Positions 1-7,923 of a stretch of 53,196 bases of DNA are shown here, one piece after another. Position numbers and translations under genes: made by a program. A model generated the notes under the pieces. The model was not told the DNA's origin, did no database searches, and saw nothing but the letters and a program-made list of their open reading frames with translations. Positions within the stretch are counted from its first letter, which is position 1. Each line of letters opens with the position of its first letter. Source of the stretch: a virus. Where the stretch lies: IMG/VR virus record IMGVR_UViG_3300037586_004576, positions 1-53,196 of that record. The stretch is one strand, 5' to 3'.

Positions 1-283
1 GGTCCTGCTCCACATCATACCACACCAGGGTCACTGGGTCCCAATCCTGCTTTCCAGCGAACCGGGCGACTTCCTGGTTGTGGTGCATTTCCGGTTCATC
101 GAATTTGAACGCAGGCCGAGATGCGGATTGTAAGACCAATAATTCCGACTGGGAAAATGTTCCAGTACCACGCCCCAACGTCTCGAAAACCCACCGATGC
201 TTCCGGCGTGTTTCGATCGTGTTTGATGGTCCATCTGTTTCGGAGTAACCGCCTCCGAAAGGGTGTACATTAAAACCAGGCAT
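1..283 (-). CDS. Tail tube protein, gp19-like (3' part cut by window edge)
   Basis: The N-terminal 94 residues of a protein that runs off the left edge of the window. It starts MPGFNVHPFGGGYSE and contains RPAFKFDEPEMHHN followed by GKQDWDPVTLVWYD. This K/R-P-x-F-K pattern leading to 'GK-x-x-W-x-P-[IV]-T-[LV]-x-[WF]-x-D' is what I know from T4 gp19-like tube subunits, which form the rigid inner tube of contractile tails. It lies 16 bp downstream of the tail sheath gene on the same strand, the usual sheath-tube order (T4 genes 18 and 19). The ATG is at 281-283. Family assignment is by pattern memory only. Confidence 0.72.
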   Translation of the reverse strand, partial: MPGFNVHPFGGGYSETDGPSNTIETRRKHRWVFETLGRGTGTFSQSELLVLQSASRPAFKFDEPEMHHNQEVARFAGKQDWDPVTLVWYDVEQD

Positions 284-299
284 TGTTTACTCCATCAGT

Positions 300-3158
300 T
301 TACGTAGCCGTCACGATGCCACCCGCCGCCAAAACTTCTTCAGCAGAGAAGCTGGCACCAGTGCGGAGGACAACCAAATTGAGCACGATGAATTCAACCG
401 TCCGGGTCGGCTTCAAGAACACCGATACCCACAATTCATTGCGATCAATTCGTTCAGGTGTATTATTCGTCTCATCGACAACGACTCGGAATGCCTGCAA
501 ACCGCGTCTGGCTTGAATGTCCGCCAAGAACGGCTCAATCGTAGCCGACACCTGACGCCACAAAACGCGATCGTTTGGCTCGAAGATGAAATTCCGCAGA
601 AGACGAATCAAATTCTTCTTAACAAAGATCAACAACATCCGGACATTAACACGATCCAAAGCTGATGAAGTTCGTTGCAGAGTCCGTTGACCCCAAACCG
701 TGATACCATCTTGTGGGAATTTCACAATTGGGTTGACTGAGTTGCCAGAGCCATACAACAGATCGCGTTCTCCCTGCGTCGGGGAATACTCCACATCCAA
801 CGCGGTGAGCAATCGACCACGGCGAAGACCGGCAGGGGCAAACCACTGCTCAGTTTCACGTGCGGTACGGGAGAAGACACTCGTGATGTGTCCAGATGGT
901 GGAATCCAAATCTCGTTCGAGCTGAACTGATCGAAGATTCGGAGCCAACCCCAATACAGGGCACCATAGCTACTATTAATAGCAGCCTTGAGATCGGACA
1001 GCAACATACCATTATGCCAATCAACAACTTGTTGCGGCCGGAGACCGAACGGAGGATCGACAATATAAAGCACATCACCACGGCTCTCGCAAACTTGCAA
1101 AGCCGTACCAATAACAGCACCGGTCGAGAACCCAGGAGTCGTCAACAAGTTAATATCAATTGTTTCCGGGTTCTGGAATGCGTACAATCCAGTGGATAAG
1201 GCTGGGTTGCCGATGACTGCTGCGTCCAACTCACTTGAAAATGCCGGATCAGTCGGAATACCATTAGTCTGACCAGCATACTCGCGGTTATTGAATTGTG
1301 ATGGCTGCCGGACATCAAAGGTCGACAAATTCACGTTATTGTTCAGGAATGCTGGCCGCTCTTCCCAATTAACGTATGAATTGCCGTTCTGACCACCAAT
1401 CGGCGATCCTGGGTTGACAATATTGGCAATATAACGGTCTTCACGCTTGTCAAAACTCGCGTCTTCAATCACGTCCAGGACTTCGCCCTGCGAACCAGCA
1501 ATTGTGACCTTATATCGACCAGCAGCATCTCCAAGACCTTCAGTATAGACTTCCAAGCTGACTGTGTAGTCGTCGATCCAGGTGCCAGCACTTGGAGCAA
1601 CCAACCAGCCGACGATATTCGCGTAATATGAGGTGTCGATCGAGCATTCGTTGCTAAACGGATCAGTCTCACACGACAGAGGGATCGAAGCAGTGGTTTC
1701 GCCAGAATCCGGCAAAATAGTCCGATTATCATTGAATCCGCGATAGGATCTCTTGTGAGGGAACAGGATATTCAACTCTTCAGAGAATCGCAATGTCCGC
1801 AAATTCGAATAATCGGCCAACATCTGAAGGGTATCAAATTGATGATCAGATGATGCCACGATTATAACATGTGTAGTCTCACCAGGAACCGTCAATTCGA
1901 ACGAATCCCAGAGAACATCACCGGCAACGATACCAGCAGCATCTACTGAACCGGCAATGGAAGCCGTCGTTTGATCAAGACCAATCGGCACGTTGAATTC
2001 AACATCAACCGTCTCATTATCACCCACCAAGTTCATGCGAACTCGGTTATTTTGGCTGGTGATATCATATGGTCCAGAGTCCAAACCAAGAAGGTAAGAT
2101 CGTGGAATATCCCAGGCGTATTGCTGAGTCCCAACTTCCAATGCCCATCCTTGAGTGGTCATCAACTGAAGACGTTCACCAGCAGTGTCCGAACGAATCT
2201 GCGGGATAACAGTAACGCCGTCATCTAAAGTAAATTCGACGAACTGGTAATCCTCGCCAGACAATAGCAAATTTGCCGCATCGGTGAAGGATGTGGAGGT
2301 CGTGTGAGTCGCGGCGAGCATCGTGTAAACGGTCGGTGATGTAGCACCTTCCACGGAAACCGAGAAATCACGGTTGTCGGGAACGACAGAGAATGTAAAA
2401 GTATCATTTTCGTCCAAGACACCAGACGTGACGGCAACTTGAACCGAAACACCAGTCCCGATGGGGATGAAGGATGAAATACCGTCATCACCTGGGTCAT
2501 CTAAAACACCCTCTGCAACGATTTGACCATCACTGTTTCTGACGATTTGATATCCTGCTCCTGCGACAGCAGCATTATCGGAGAGATTTGGTGCGGACGT
2601 GATAATCATCACGAATGAATCGTCAACAGACCCAGTGTAGGTGCCGGTTGTGTTCAATGTTGCCGCTGTGGCCCCAAAAGTGCTCGAGACTTCAACGTCA
2701 CGGTAGTCGATCGCACTGATGGAAGCTGCATGGAATACTAGCGGTTCCGGGTTGTCGCCAACGCCATCGCCAACTTCACGGAGATTCAAACGGCCAAAAT
2801 CGATTCCTTGATATAGGGGAATTCTTCCCCAGCCCTTGCCACGTCCGCCGGACAAGTCGATACATACGGAGTCTAGTTCGGCCCCTTGGCCTTCGGCACA
2901 TTCCACGCCAACACGCATAACGTAAGCTTGGTTGCCTTCTTCAAGATATGCCAATACAGCATACATCAAATAACTGGCTGGGAAGGGCTCACCGAATGTA
3001 TCAACTGCCTGCTGCGAATTCGTAATCAGGACTGCTTCATTGACCGGACCTTTATTGGCGGTGCCGATAAAAGCGGGCCGAAGCGGTCCGATGGCGGTCG
3101 GGATGACACTCAGATCGATTTCGCGAGGGAAAACACCTGGACTAAGGAATACTGCCAT
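300..3158 (-). CDS. Contractile tail sheath protein
   Basis: A 952-residue protein opening with FLSPGVFPREIDLS at residues 4-17, the classical N-terminus of contractile sheath subunits. The early 'GPLRPAFIGTANKGPVNE' stretch and C-terminal region (GLQAFRVVVDETNN, then VFLKPTRTVEFIVLN) match the conserved sheath fold that polymerises around the tube and drives DNA injection by contraction. T4 gp18 is about 660 residues, so this protein carries roughly 300 extra residues, mostly in the Thr/Ser/Asp-rich middle, probably surface-exposed domains. Start ATG at 3156-3158 is preceded by GGAG, and a TCAAAAATA element lies at 3198-3207. The tail tube gene follows directly. Confidence 0.95.
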   Translation of the reverse strand: MAVFLSPGVFPREIDLSVIPTAIGPLRPAFIGTANKGPVNEAVLITNSQQAVDTFGEPFPASYLMYAVLAYLEEGNQAYVMRVGVECAEGQGAELDSVCIDLSGGRGKGWGRIPLYQGIDFGRLNLREVGDGVGDNPEPLVFHAASISAIDYRDVEVSSTFGATAATLNTTGTYTGSVDDSFVMIITSAPNLSDNAAVAGAGYQIVRNSDGQIVAEGVLDDPGDDGISSFIPIGTGVSVQVAVTSGVLDENDTFTFSVVPDNRDFSVSVEGATSPTVYTMLAATHTTSTSFTDAANLLLSGEDYQFVEFTLDDGVTVIPQIRSDTAGERLQLMTTQGWALEVGTQQYAWDIPRSYLLGLDSGPYDITSQNNRVRMNLVGDNETVDVEFNVPIGLDQTTASIAGSVDAAGIVAGDVLWDSFELTVPGETTHVIIVASSDHQFDTLQMLADYSNLRTLRFSEELNILFPHKRSYRGFNDNRTILPDSGETTASIPLSCETDPFSNECSIDTSYYANIVGWLVAPSAGTWIDDYTVSLEVYTEGLGDAAGRYKVTIAGSQGEVLDVIEDASFDKREDRYIANIVNPGSPIGGQNGNSYVNWEERPAFLNNNVNLSTFDVRQPSQFNNREYAGQTNGIPTDPAFSSELDAAVIGNPALSTGLYAFQNPETIDINLLTTPGFSTGAVIGTALQVCESRGDVLYIVDPPFGLRPQQVVDWHNGMLLSDLKAAINSSYGALYWGWLRIFDQFSSNEIWIPPSGHITSVFSRTARETEQWFAPAGLRRGRLLTALDVEYSPTQGERDLLYGSGNSVNPIVKFPQDGITVWGQRTLQRTSSALDRVNVRMLLIFVKKNLIRLLRNFIFEPNDRVLWRQVSATIEPFLADIQARRGLQAFRVVVDETNNTPERIDRNELWVSVFLKPTRTVEFIVLNLVVLRTGASFSAEEVLAAGGIVTAT

Positions 3159-3197
3159 TGGGATCTACTCCATACGTCAAATTCTTGACTTCTGAGG

Positions 3198-3207
3198 TAT
3201 TTTTGAC
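3198..3207 (-). promoter_or_regulatory. TCAAAAATA promoter-like element upstream of sheath gene
   Basis: On the minus strand this reads G-TCAAAAATA, 39 nt before the sheath ATG, which has its own GGAG Shine-Dalgarno. The same element recurs before many genes in the window in the orientation of the downstream gene. It is inferred to be a -10-type promoter element. Confidence 0.4.
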
Positions 3208-3219
3208 GGAATGATGCCC

Positions 3220-3474
3220 TTAGGGAGTAACTGCTGCCTCTTGATCGACATGTGCTTCAGAGTCATAAATAACCTGAATCATGCGTCTCTTCTGCAGATT
3301 CTCAATCTGCTCATTACGCAGATGAGACTTCGGCAGCAGAGCATCCTGGCCTGGATTAATCCTGACCTGTTGCTCATTTCGGTAGAAATCACTGTTAGGG
3401 GGCCGTACTTGTAGAGCGATCATCTGCGAGGAGCAGTTGTAAATTCGCACCACACTACTTTTCTGTTTGCTCAT
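3220..3474 (-). CDS. Small protein, 84 aa, PG-x-x-x-L type, next to tail genes
   Basis: Unnamed 84-residue protein. It has an N-terminal 'VVRIYNCSSQMIALQV' strand, a middle 'VRINPGQDALLP' turn and a C-terminal 'NEQIENLQKRRMIQVI' helix-strand. The same layout (N-x-[ST] near the N-terminus, PG, then a Q-[IL]-x-x-L-x-[RK]-x-x-[LIM] ending) appears in the plus-strand gene at 28867-29091 and in the first 50 residues of the double glycosyltransferase at 31882-33837. I read these as three copies of one small beta-rich domain, perhaps a virion attachment module. The start is supported by GAGGAA about 8 nt upstream. It lies just before the sheath gene in the tail cluster, so a structural role is plausible. 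Confidence 0.6.
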   Translation of the reverse strand: MSKQKSSVVRIYNCSSQMIALQVRPPNSDFYRNEQQVRINPGQDALLPKSHLRNEQIENLQKRRMIQVIYDSEAHVDQEAAVTP

Positions 3475-3505
3475 TAATCAATTCCTCAGCTTTTGGGTCC
3501 TGAAT

Positions 3506-3712
3506 TCAGGCCATACTGTACTTTTGATGTGGACATATTCCACCATTTGCATTACGACCGCAATTACAATTAAAGCATAAAACATCATATCCTGATGGAT
3601 ATTGATTTTGTCTCAACCAACTGTAGAATCGCCAGCCGCTAGTCGTGCCAGTCTCACGTCTTGCTCTCGAAGACAAAGCGGCTGGACTAGGTGATATCTT
3701 CGAATATTTCAT
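3506..3712 (-). CDS. HNH-like zinc-binding remnant, 68 aa
   Basis: A 68-residue protein whose second half reads GWRFYSWLRQNQYPSGYDVLC and then FNCNCGRNANGGICPH. This W-x-x-L-x-x-x-x-x-P-x-G-Y-x-V-L-C-x-N-C-N...CPH layout is what I know as the zinc-binding tail of a group of HNH-type endonuclease-like proteins. The upstream catalytic HNH segment is missing, so it is either a truncated endonuclease or a stand-alone zinc knuckle. The ATG overlaps the stop of the preceding gp15-like gene by 4 bases (ATGA at 3709-3712), typical of translational coupling, which argues that it is translated. Confidence 0.55.
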   Translation of the reverse strand: MKYSKISPSPAALSSRARRETGTTSGWRFYSWLRQNQYPSGYDVLCFNCNCGRNANGGICPHQKYSMA

Positions 3713-4602
3713 TGTATTATTTCTTCAGCTTCATCTACATCTTGGATTGGTTCAGACCACAAATTCCCACCAGCCACCGTTGATTGAGCTTTGGAAGCAA
3801 CAAGGATTTCACCAGCTTTTTCTTGAAGAGTTACCACTCGACCAAGAACTGTTTTGACAATCTTCTCTGGTAAAGGCAACCAGGCTTCTGCAGTAGTGGT
3901 TACTTCATACCGAACTTTTGCATGCGTGTCAAATCCTGCTTCTTTATCACTCGCATCTGTCGACCCACCATAGCGAATCTGGACATTCCCTTCTAATTTG
4001 CCATCAAACATCCGGAATTCAGCTAATGGATTGAACCGGGTGAGCACCTGATAGATTATGTACTCCACATCTCTTTTATGTTCTGCCCAAATAGTGAGAT
4101 TATAATCAACGAGCCAAGGCGTTGGGCGATATACCTTAGCCACCTGATCACCACGGCTACTCAGATATCGAGCAGTCATAGCATGATATGGAGGACTGAA
4201 CTTCTCAGGATTGAACTCATGACTCTCACGACTGATAGCAGCCACAGGTAATCGAGCACGACCCTCGACAAGATCATCATTCCATATCAGAACACTCTTA
4301 TCACCACCAGCAATCTTGACCCTCATGAAACGATACGAATCCTTAGTCGGAACACGAATTCCAGACCAATATTGTTTCATCGAGTCATCCAATGACCTAA
4401 AGCCAGGCTGAAGGTACTCCTCAAGATGATATGGATAAACTGGGACATCACCATCACCAGAAATCCCAGTACGACCGCCCTCAGCATGACTAAGCTGTTT
4501 GACAGCCGGAATAGATCCCAATCCACTAGGGAGCTGTTGCGGACCGACCTGGGTCGACCCACTCTTAACAGAAAAATCAGCTCCAAAATCGTAGATTGGC
4601 AA
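3709..4602 (-). CDS. gp15-like tail terminator / sheath completion protein
   Basis: About 297 residues. Residues around 155-200 contain RPTPWLVDYNLTIW followed by a helix and 'VLTRFNPLAEF', then a region ending 'VTTTAEAWLPLP'. T4 gp15 has the same block, a P-x-P-x-x-x-x-Y-x-L-x-[IF] strand, a D-x-x-x-I-[IV]-[YE]-Q-[IV]-L-x-x-F-x-P helix and a late W-x-x-P. gp15 caps the tail tube and sheath and joins tail to head. Position in the cluster agrees, since the sheath and tube genes lie downstream. The start appears to be TTG (4600-4602) with GGA upstream. The downstream 68-aa gene overlaps by 4 bases. Confidence 0.62.
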   Translation of the reverse strand: MPIYDFGADFSVKSGSTQVGPQQLPSGLGSIPAVKQLSHAEGGRTGISGDGDVPVYPYHLEEYLQPGFRSLDDSMKQYWSGIRVPTKDSYRFMRVKIAGGDKSVLIWNDDLVEGRARLPVAAISRESHEFNPEKFSPPYHAMTARYLSSRGDQVAKVYRPTPWLVDYNLTIWAEHKRDVEYIIYQVLTRFNPLAEFRMFDGKLEGNVQIRYGGSTDASDKEAGFDTHAKVRYEVTTTAEAWLPLPEKIVKTVLGRVVTLQEKAGEILVASKAQSTVAGGNLWSEPIQDVDEAEEIIQ

Positions 4603-4613
4603 TGTTTATCCAA

Positions 4614-4910
4614 TTACTTTACAGACGATAACAAATCAGCAGGATTCTTCAGGTCATCCATAACCTGCCGCACCTTATCTTCCGTGGACTTCTTCTCATC
4701 TGCATCCTGCACAATAATCTGGCCAGTCAGAACAGTAGTACCCCCATTCTTGGTGACACTACCAGCTGCCTGAACCAATTTCAAACCAGGGACCTGTTGC
4801 TCAAGATGTTTCTGCACCCCAGCAGCAATCATATTAAAGAAACGATGATTCGACACAGAATTGCTGGATCGAATCTGTTTAACCTGATCAGATACTTTCG
4901 CGGTAGACAC
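4614..4910 (-). CDS. Hypothetical virion-region protein, 98 aa
   Basis: A 98-residue protein of unknown family with helical N- and C-terminal parts and a central beta-like segment with 'GGTTVLTGQIIVQD'. It contains no Cys, no signal peptide and no membrane segment. It overlaps the 3' end of the 4888-5517 gene by 23 bases and starts at GTG (4908-4910) with AGGA upstream. It sits between the gp15-like gene and the 209-aa neck-type gene, so a minor tail or neck role is a guess from position only. Confidence 0.55.
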   Translation of the reverse strand: MSTAKVSDQVKQIRSSNSVSNHRFFNMIAAGVQKHLEQQVPGLKLVQAAGSVTKNGGTTVLTGQIIVQDADEKKSTEDKVRQVMDDLKNPADLLSSVK

Positions 4911-5517
4911 CGTTAGTCCTCACATGCTCCTCTGTAGGCATATCTTCCTCAGGCCGCACAGTAATATCGGCAGTAAGGATTTCAACCTGACAGGTAAAGT
5001 AAAGCCAGATATAACGGAAATTACCACTAGGAGTAGCATTCATAATTCTAAAATTCTTTGGACTAACAGCAGCCGCATTATACGGCAACTGTAGCACATC
5101 CCCCATCCGCAACATCCTATCGTTGAACCTCTCGTGTAGTTGTCTATGACTGAAAACTACCTCCAATCGGTGGGCTTCCATATCCGCACCCCATTTCTTC
5201 AGCTCAATTTCAATCGGAGCCGGTTTGAAGAATGCCTTCATAGGGATATGATTCCAGTATGTTGGGTCAGCATCCTCATCCCAAACACCATCATGATCCA
5301 CATTCTCAGTACGCTGAAAGACTTTAATCTCGGCACCAGACACATGAATAATTTCATCAGCCAATTGACGGGCCAGCTTGATATCCGCAACTTCCGTATC
5401 ATGTAGAGCGATAGGAGTATGACGCTGCTCTACATCAGTGCGATAACTCTCCCACACTGAATCAAAAGTGCCAGGACTAATTTGTCCCGTATCGGCTGCA
5501 AAGCGATGAATTGTCAT
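4888..5517 (-). CDS. Probable neck / head-tail connector protein, 209 aa
   Basis: A 209-residue protein with a long N-terminal helical part (to about residue 65), a segment 'YWNHIPMKAFFKP', then an OB- or beta-barrel-like half with 'RMLRMGDVLQLPYNA' and 'FRYIWLYFTCQVEIL'. It lies between gp13-like (7138-7923) and gp15-like (3709-4602) genes, the slot of T4 gene 14, so a gp14-like neck function is inferred from position; I cannot confirm sequence similarity. The ATG at 5515-5517 has no Shine-Dalgarno, but a CAAAGATA element lies exactly 4 nt upstream, as in several other genes here, suggesting a leaderless message. Confidence 0.6.
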   Translation of the reverse strand: MTIHRFAADTGQISPGTFDSVWESYRTDVEQRHTPIALHDTEVADIKLARQLADEIIHVSGAEIKVFQRTENVDHDGVWDEDADPTYWNHIPMKAFFKPAPIEIELKKWGADMEAHRLEVVFSHRQLHERFNDRMLRMGDVLQLPYNAAAVSPKNFRIMNATPSGNFRYIWLYFTCQVEILTADITVRPEEDMPTEEHVRTNGVYRESI

Positions 5518-5734
5518 GTTCTATCTTTGTATTTGAATCCCATACAAAAGGACAGAAGCCAAATCGAGAAGATGTTGCCTGGTAGCATACAAATTCGATA
5601 AGGATGTTCATTACCCACAGTGTGAAGGCTGGGCACTGATACCCAAAGGGCGTCCACACCAAGAACCAGACAACGAAGTCCCATTCTAGGCAGTTAAATT
5701 TGGCTGATTTAACTAAGTGCCAGATAAACCCCAA
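5477..5734 (-). CDS. Doubtful small hydrophobic ORF filling a gap
   Basis: An 85-codon open frame covering the 195-bp gap between the 170-aa and 209-aa genes. Its N-terminal half is rich in W, F, V and L (for example 'DFVVWFLVWTPFGY') and could span a membrane once or twice. It overlaps both neighbours (22 and 41 bases), no Shine-Dalgarno is evident, and the Cys-rich tail lies in another gene's 5' end. It could be a chance frame, with the gap being 5' untranslated region for the 209-aa gene. Confidence 0.2.
   Translation of the reverse strand: MGFIWHLVKSAKFNCLEWDFVVWFLVWTPFGYQCPAFTLWVMNILIEFVCYQATSSRFGFCPFVWDSNTKIEHDNSSLCSRYGTN
5522..5529 (-). promoter_or_regulatory. CAAAGATA element, 4 nt before ATG
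   Basis: Minus strand A-CAAAGATA-GAAC-ATG before the 209-aa neck gene. No Shine-Dalgarno is present. The 4-nt spacing is identical to that before 15095, 19481, 21528 and 29730. A -10 element here would place transcription start at or next to the ATG. Confidence 0.4.
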
Positions 5735-6225
5735 GGCGGCACAGGCGGCAATATGCCCACACCCTCGGGGAACACGCCCTCCTCAACATATGGATCAGGC
5801 GGTGGTGGCAAGACATCATCAAAATCCGGAGATGGGCAAAAACCCATCCCAATCACATCACACGCATCGAAATTCTCTTTGACGGGTAATTCCTCATTAG
5901 CCAGATCACGTAATATCTCATAGTAATCATCATAATCGGCACATGGGCAATCAGTATCTATTGGTGGCAACACCAACCATTTCTGACGCATATTCCCACG
6001 ATTGAAGTTGGCCCCCAACTTCACTTTAGACCCAGGAATCGCATCTAGTGCGGCCTGTAGATCAATGATCGCATTCCCACAACCAGATTCAGCAAGGTGG
6101 GAAGAAAGAGCAGTTGAGGACAATGCAGACGTTGGCTCGCATCCAGGAACAAGAACTTTATTCCCAGAGATCACCTCCAACTGGAGGCTGATCGTTGTCT
6201 GCATTCGTAGTGGCATTATTTTCAT
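5713..6225 (-). CDS. Hypothetical virion-region protein, 170 aa, proline-rich tail
   Basis: A protein of up to 170 residues with Cys in 'CEPTS', 'ESGCGNAIID', 'DTDCPCADYDDYYE' and 'DACDVIGMGFCP', and a C-terminal Pro-rich stretch (VLPPPPDPYVEEG). ATG codons occur at 6225, 6216 and 6204. The last (MQTTISLQLEV) looks like the natural N-terminus of the ancestral protein, because the first codons overlap the 3' end of the homing endonuclease (6158-7096). That overlap suggests the endonuclease inserted directly upstream and used the gene's 5' end as its own 3' end. I do not recognise the family; the position suggests a neck or tail protein. Confidence 0.55.
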   Translation of the reverse strand: MKIMPLRMQTTISLQLEVISGNKVLVPGCEPTSALSSTALSSHLAESGCGNAIIDLQAALDAIPGSKVKLGANFNRGNMRQKWLVLPPIDTDCPCADYDDYYEILRDLANEELPVKENFDACDVIGMGFCPSPDFDDVLPPPPDPYVEEGVFPEGVGILPPVPPWGLSGT

Positions 6226-7096
6226 CTTCGCCGATTACTTCCCACGGAAATCTGTCATCCACATTCATTACGCGGAAATTGAAAATCGATTTCTTAGCTG
6301 CTTTAGTTTTGCCCTCTACATATGGAAGTAATCCATCAGGCTTGATTTCAAGAAGAAATTGCTCTTCTGCCAAAATGACCAAGAAATCTGGAATATATCT
6401 TCTAATTTTACCGTCTTGTTGATAAGAAATCGGAAATGGATTTTTGATGAATTTTATTACTTTATCGTCATCATCAAGCCGATTAGATATAACCAATTCC
6501 CAATATGAATCACACCAAAAATCATTGCATTTGTTGCGTTTCGAACTGAATTTACCTCTATTACCAGGGCCTTTTCTCACTGTTATCCTGTGGCGACGCA
6601 AAGCCGATAATACAGCTTTTTTACCACAATTCAATTCGCTAGCAATGACTCTTGATGGTTTTCGTTCTACAACATATGCATTGAACAACCATTCAACATC
6701 GCCAAGTTTGTCGTATGCTTCTTGCCCTATTTGAACACTAAGATTAGTCGATTCTTTAAAGCTGAATCCTGGCGATTTGACTCCAGCCGCATAACATCGT
6801 TGTCTAACAACGTTGATCGAGCATTCCAACTGCCTTGCTACTTCACTGAATGCCGTGCCCTTTTTTACCAAACCAATAATTTCGTCGTCAACAACATCTG
6901 ATTTATTATGCGGCTTGTGAGATGACTTAAACCTTCCCCTTATGATTTTTAACCCAGCCGATTTCAAAACCTTTCTAATATGATAATCCCTAGCTTCATA
7001 TTTATTTGCTAGATCAGCAACCGCAACTCCAGATTTATAAGATGCAACGATTGCGTCTTTGTCTAGATTGGCTACAACCGGTTTCCATGTTCCCAT
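6158..7096 (-). CDS. Free-standing homing endonuclease, PD-(D/E)XK type with HTH repeats
   Basis: 312 residues. Three helix-turn-helix-like repeats (about 10-50, 70-110 and 135-175) share the pattern of a hydrophobic helix, 'VADLANKY' or 'FSEVARQL' or 'SRVIASEL', then a recognition helix and R. The C-terminal nuclease domain has E200 in YWELV, PD at 236-237 in YIPDFLV, and E-x-K at 250-252 in LLEIKPD, the full PD-(D/E)XK set. This matches phage homing endonucleases that cut DNA of related phages and copy themselves. It sits between two tail or neck genes without a recognisable intron. A hairpin with a promoter-like element in its loop precedes the start (7097-7129). Its 3' end overlaps the next gene by 47-68 bases. 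Confidence 0.85.
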   Translation of the reverse strand: MGTWKPVVANLDKDAIVASYKSGVAVADLANKYEARDYHIRKVLKSAGLKIIRGRFKSSHKPHNKSDVVDDEIIGLVKKGTAFSEVARQLECSINVVRQRCYAAGVKSPGFSFKESTNLSVQIGQEAYDKLGDVEWLFNAYVVERKPSRVIASELNCGKKAVLSALRRHRITVRKGPGNRGKFSSKRNKCNDFWCDSYWELVISNRLDDDDKVIKFIKNPFPISYQQDGKIRRYIPDFLVILAEEQFLLEIKPDGLLPYVEGKTKAAKKSIFNFRVMNVDDRFPWEVIGEDENNATTNADNDQPPVGGDLWE

Positions 7097-7129
7097 TATC
7101 GCGTCCTCCGAGTTATTTTTGACGCGATA
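7097..7129 (-). promoter_or_regulatory. 5' hairpin masking the endonuclease ribosome-binding site, with promoter-like loop
   Basis: On the minus strand TATCGCGTC (7129-7121) pairs perfectly with GACGCGATA (7105-7097), 9 bp, closing a 15-nt loop. The right arm touches the ATG, and the GGAGG Shine-Dalgarno spans loop and stem. The loop side carries TCAAAAATAA (7122-7113). Read-through RNA would fold and hide the site, whereas RNA started at the element would lack the left arm. Confidence 0.6.
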
Positions 7130-7137
7130 TAACTAAA

Positions 7138-7923
7138 CTACCACAACCAGAGACCTATCGGCTCTCCCAACTTTATGGCCATCTCAATTATTTCATCTTT
7201 ATCTTTTTGACCTTCTTGCACTAAGTCTGATCCGTCATAATTAATAGTACCACCATCAGGAGTTGGCATACCAGCTACCTTCCGACGAGCACTACCGACC
7301 GCAATCCGTGCTTCAGCCAACATCATATCGTAAACCAGTTGTCTGGATTGCGGACTACGGAAATGATTCACTACAGGAGTGTAAAGGACAACTACTGGGA
7401 ACGCACCCTTGGGTGTCGGGTACAATCGAATCAACTGATCTTTTGCACTGAGTCCATCACCAACAATACCAGTGCCGTCTCCTTCACCGATCACTTCCCA
7501 GTGGCCTTCTGTCCCTAGAACTTTTTGGGAGAACTTGCGATAAGCTTGTAGAAGGTGGTAGTCGGTAAGGATGTTTTGAATACCAGAAATATTGCCGATA
7601 TTGAAAAGGAATGACTCGGCACCGAAGACGTCATCGATCCTGGTAGTGACAGGGTCCCAATTGACCTCTTGCACCCAGTAAGCATCCTCTGGTAGTGGGT
7701 AAGTGGACTGGAGAGGCTTGGTATAGAACAGAGATAATTTCTGTTCTCGAGGGAAATACCCAGCAATGAAGTCACCAGCGACCCGGAAGATTGTCTCCCA
7801 CTGGTCTTCAGAAATCTCCACCTCAGTGATAGGATGTCCCATTTTGGATAGGACATACTTCTTCATCGGGTCACTGCGGACCTTTAGGACACTCGGGAGT
7901 TCTGCTGGTGCCAGAATTGCCAT
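7138..7923 (-). CDS. gp13-like neck protein
   Basis: 261 residues. The N-terminal part reads VLSKMGHPITEVEISEDQW followed by a helix 'VAGDFIAGYF', the pattern I recall from T4 and cyanophage gp13 (L-G-x-P-x-[IV]-x-V-E-[LI]-x-x-x-Q-[IW] and an A-x-D-x-F-x-x-Y helix). A middle 'AYWVQEVNWDP' strand and a late 'LIRLYPTPKGAFPVVVLYTP' segment fit the beta domain. gp13 joins with gp14 at the phage neck after DNA packaging. The order gp13-like, 209-aa protein, gp15-like, sheath, tube follows T4 genes 13-14-15-18-19. The ATG overlaps the last base of the upstream ParB-like gene's stop codon (7923). Confidence 0.55.
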   Translation of the reverse strand: MAILAPAELPSVLKVRSDPMKKYVLSKMGHPITEVEISEDQWETIFRVAGDFIAGYFPREQKLSLFYTKPLQSTYPLPEDAYWVQEVNWDPVTTRIDDVFGAESFLFNIGNISGIQNILTDYHLLQAYRKFSQKVLGTEGHWEVIGEGDGTGIVGDGLSAKDQLIRLYPTPKGAFPVVVLYTPVVNHFRSPQSRQLVYDMMLAEARIAVGSARRKVAGMPTPDGGTINYDGSDLVQEGQKDKDEIIEMAIKLGEPIGLWLW

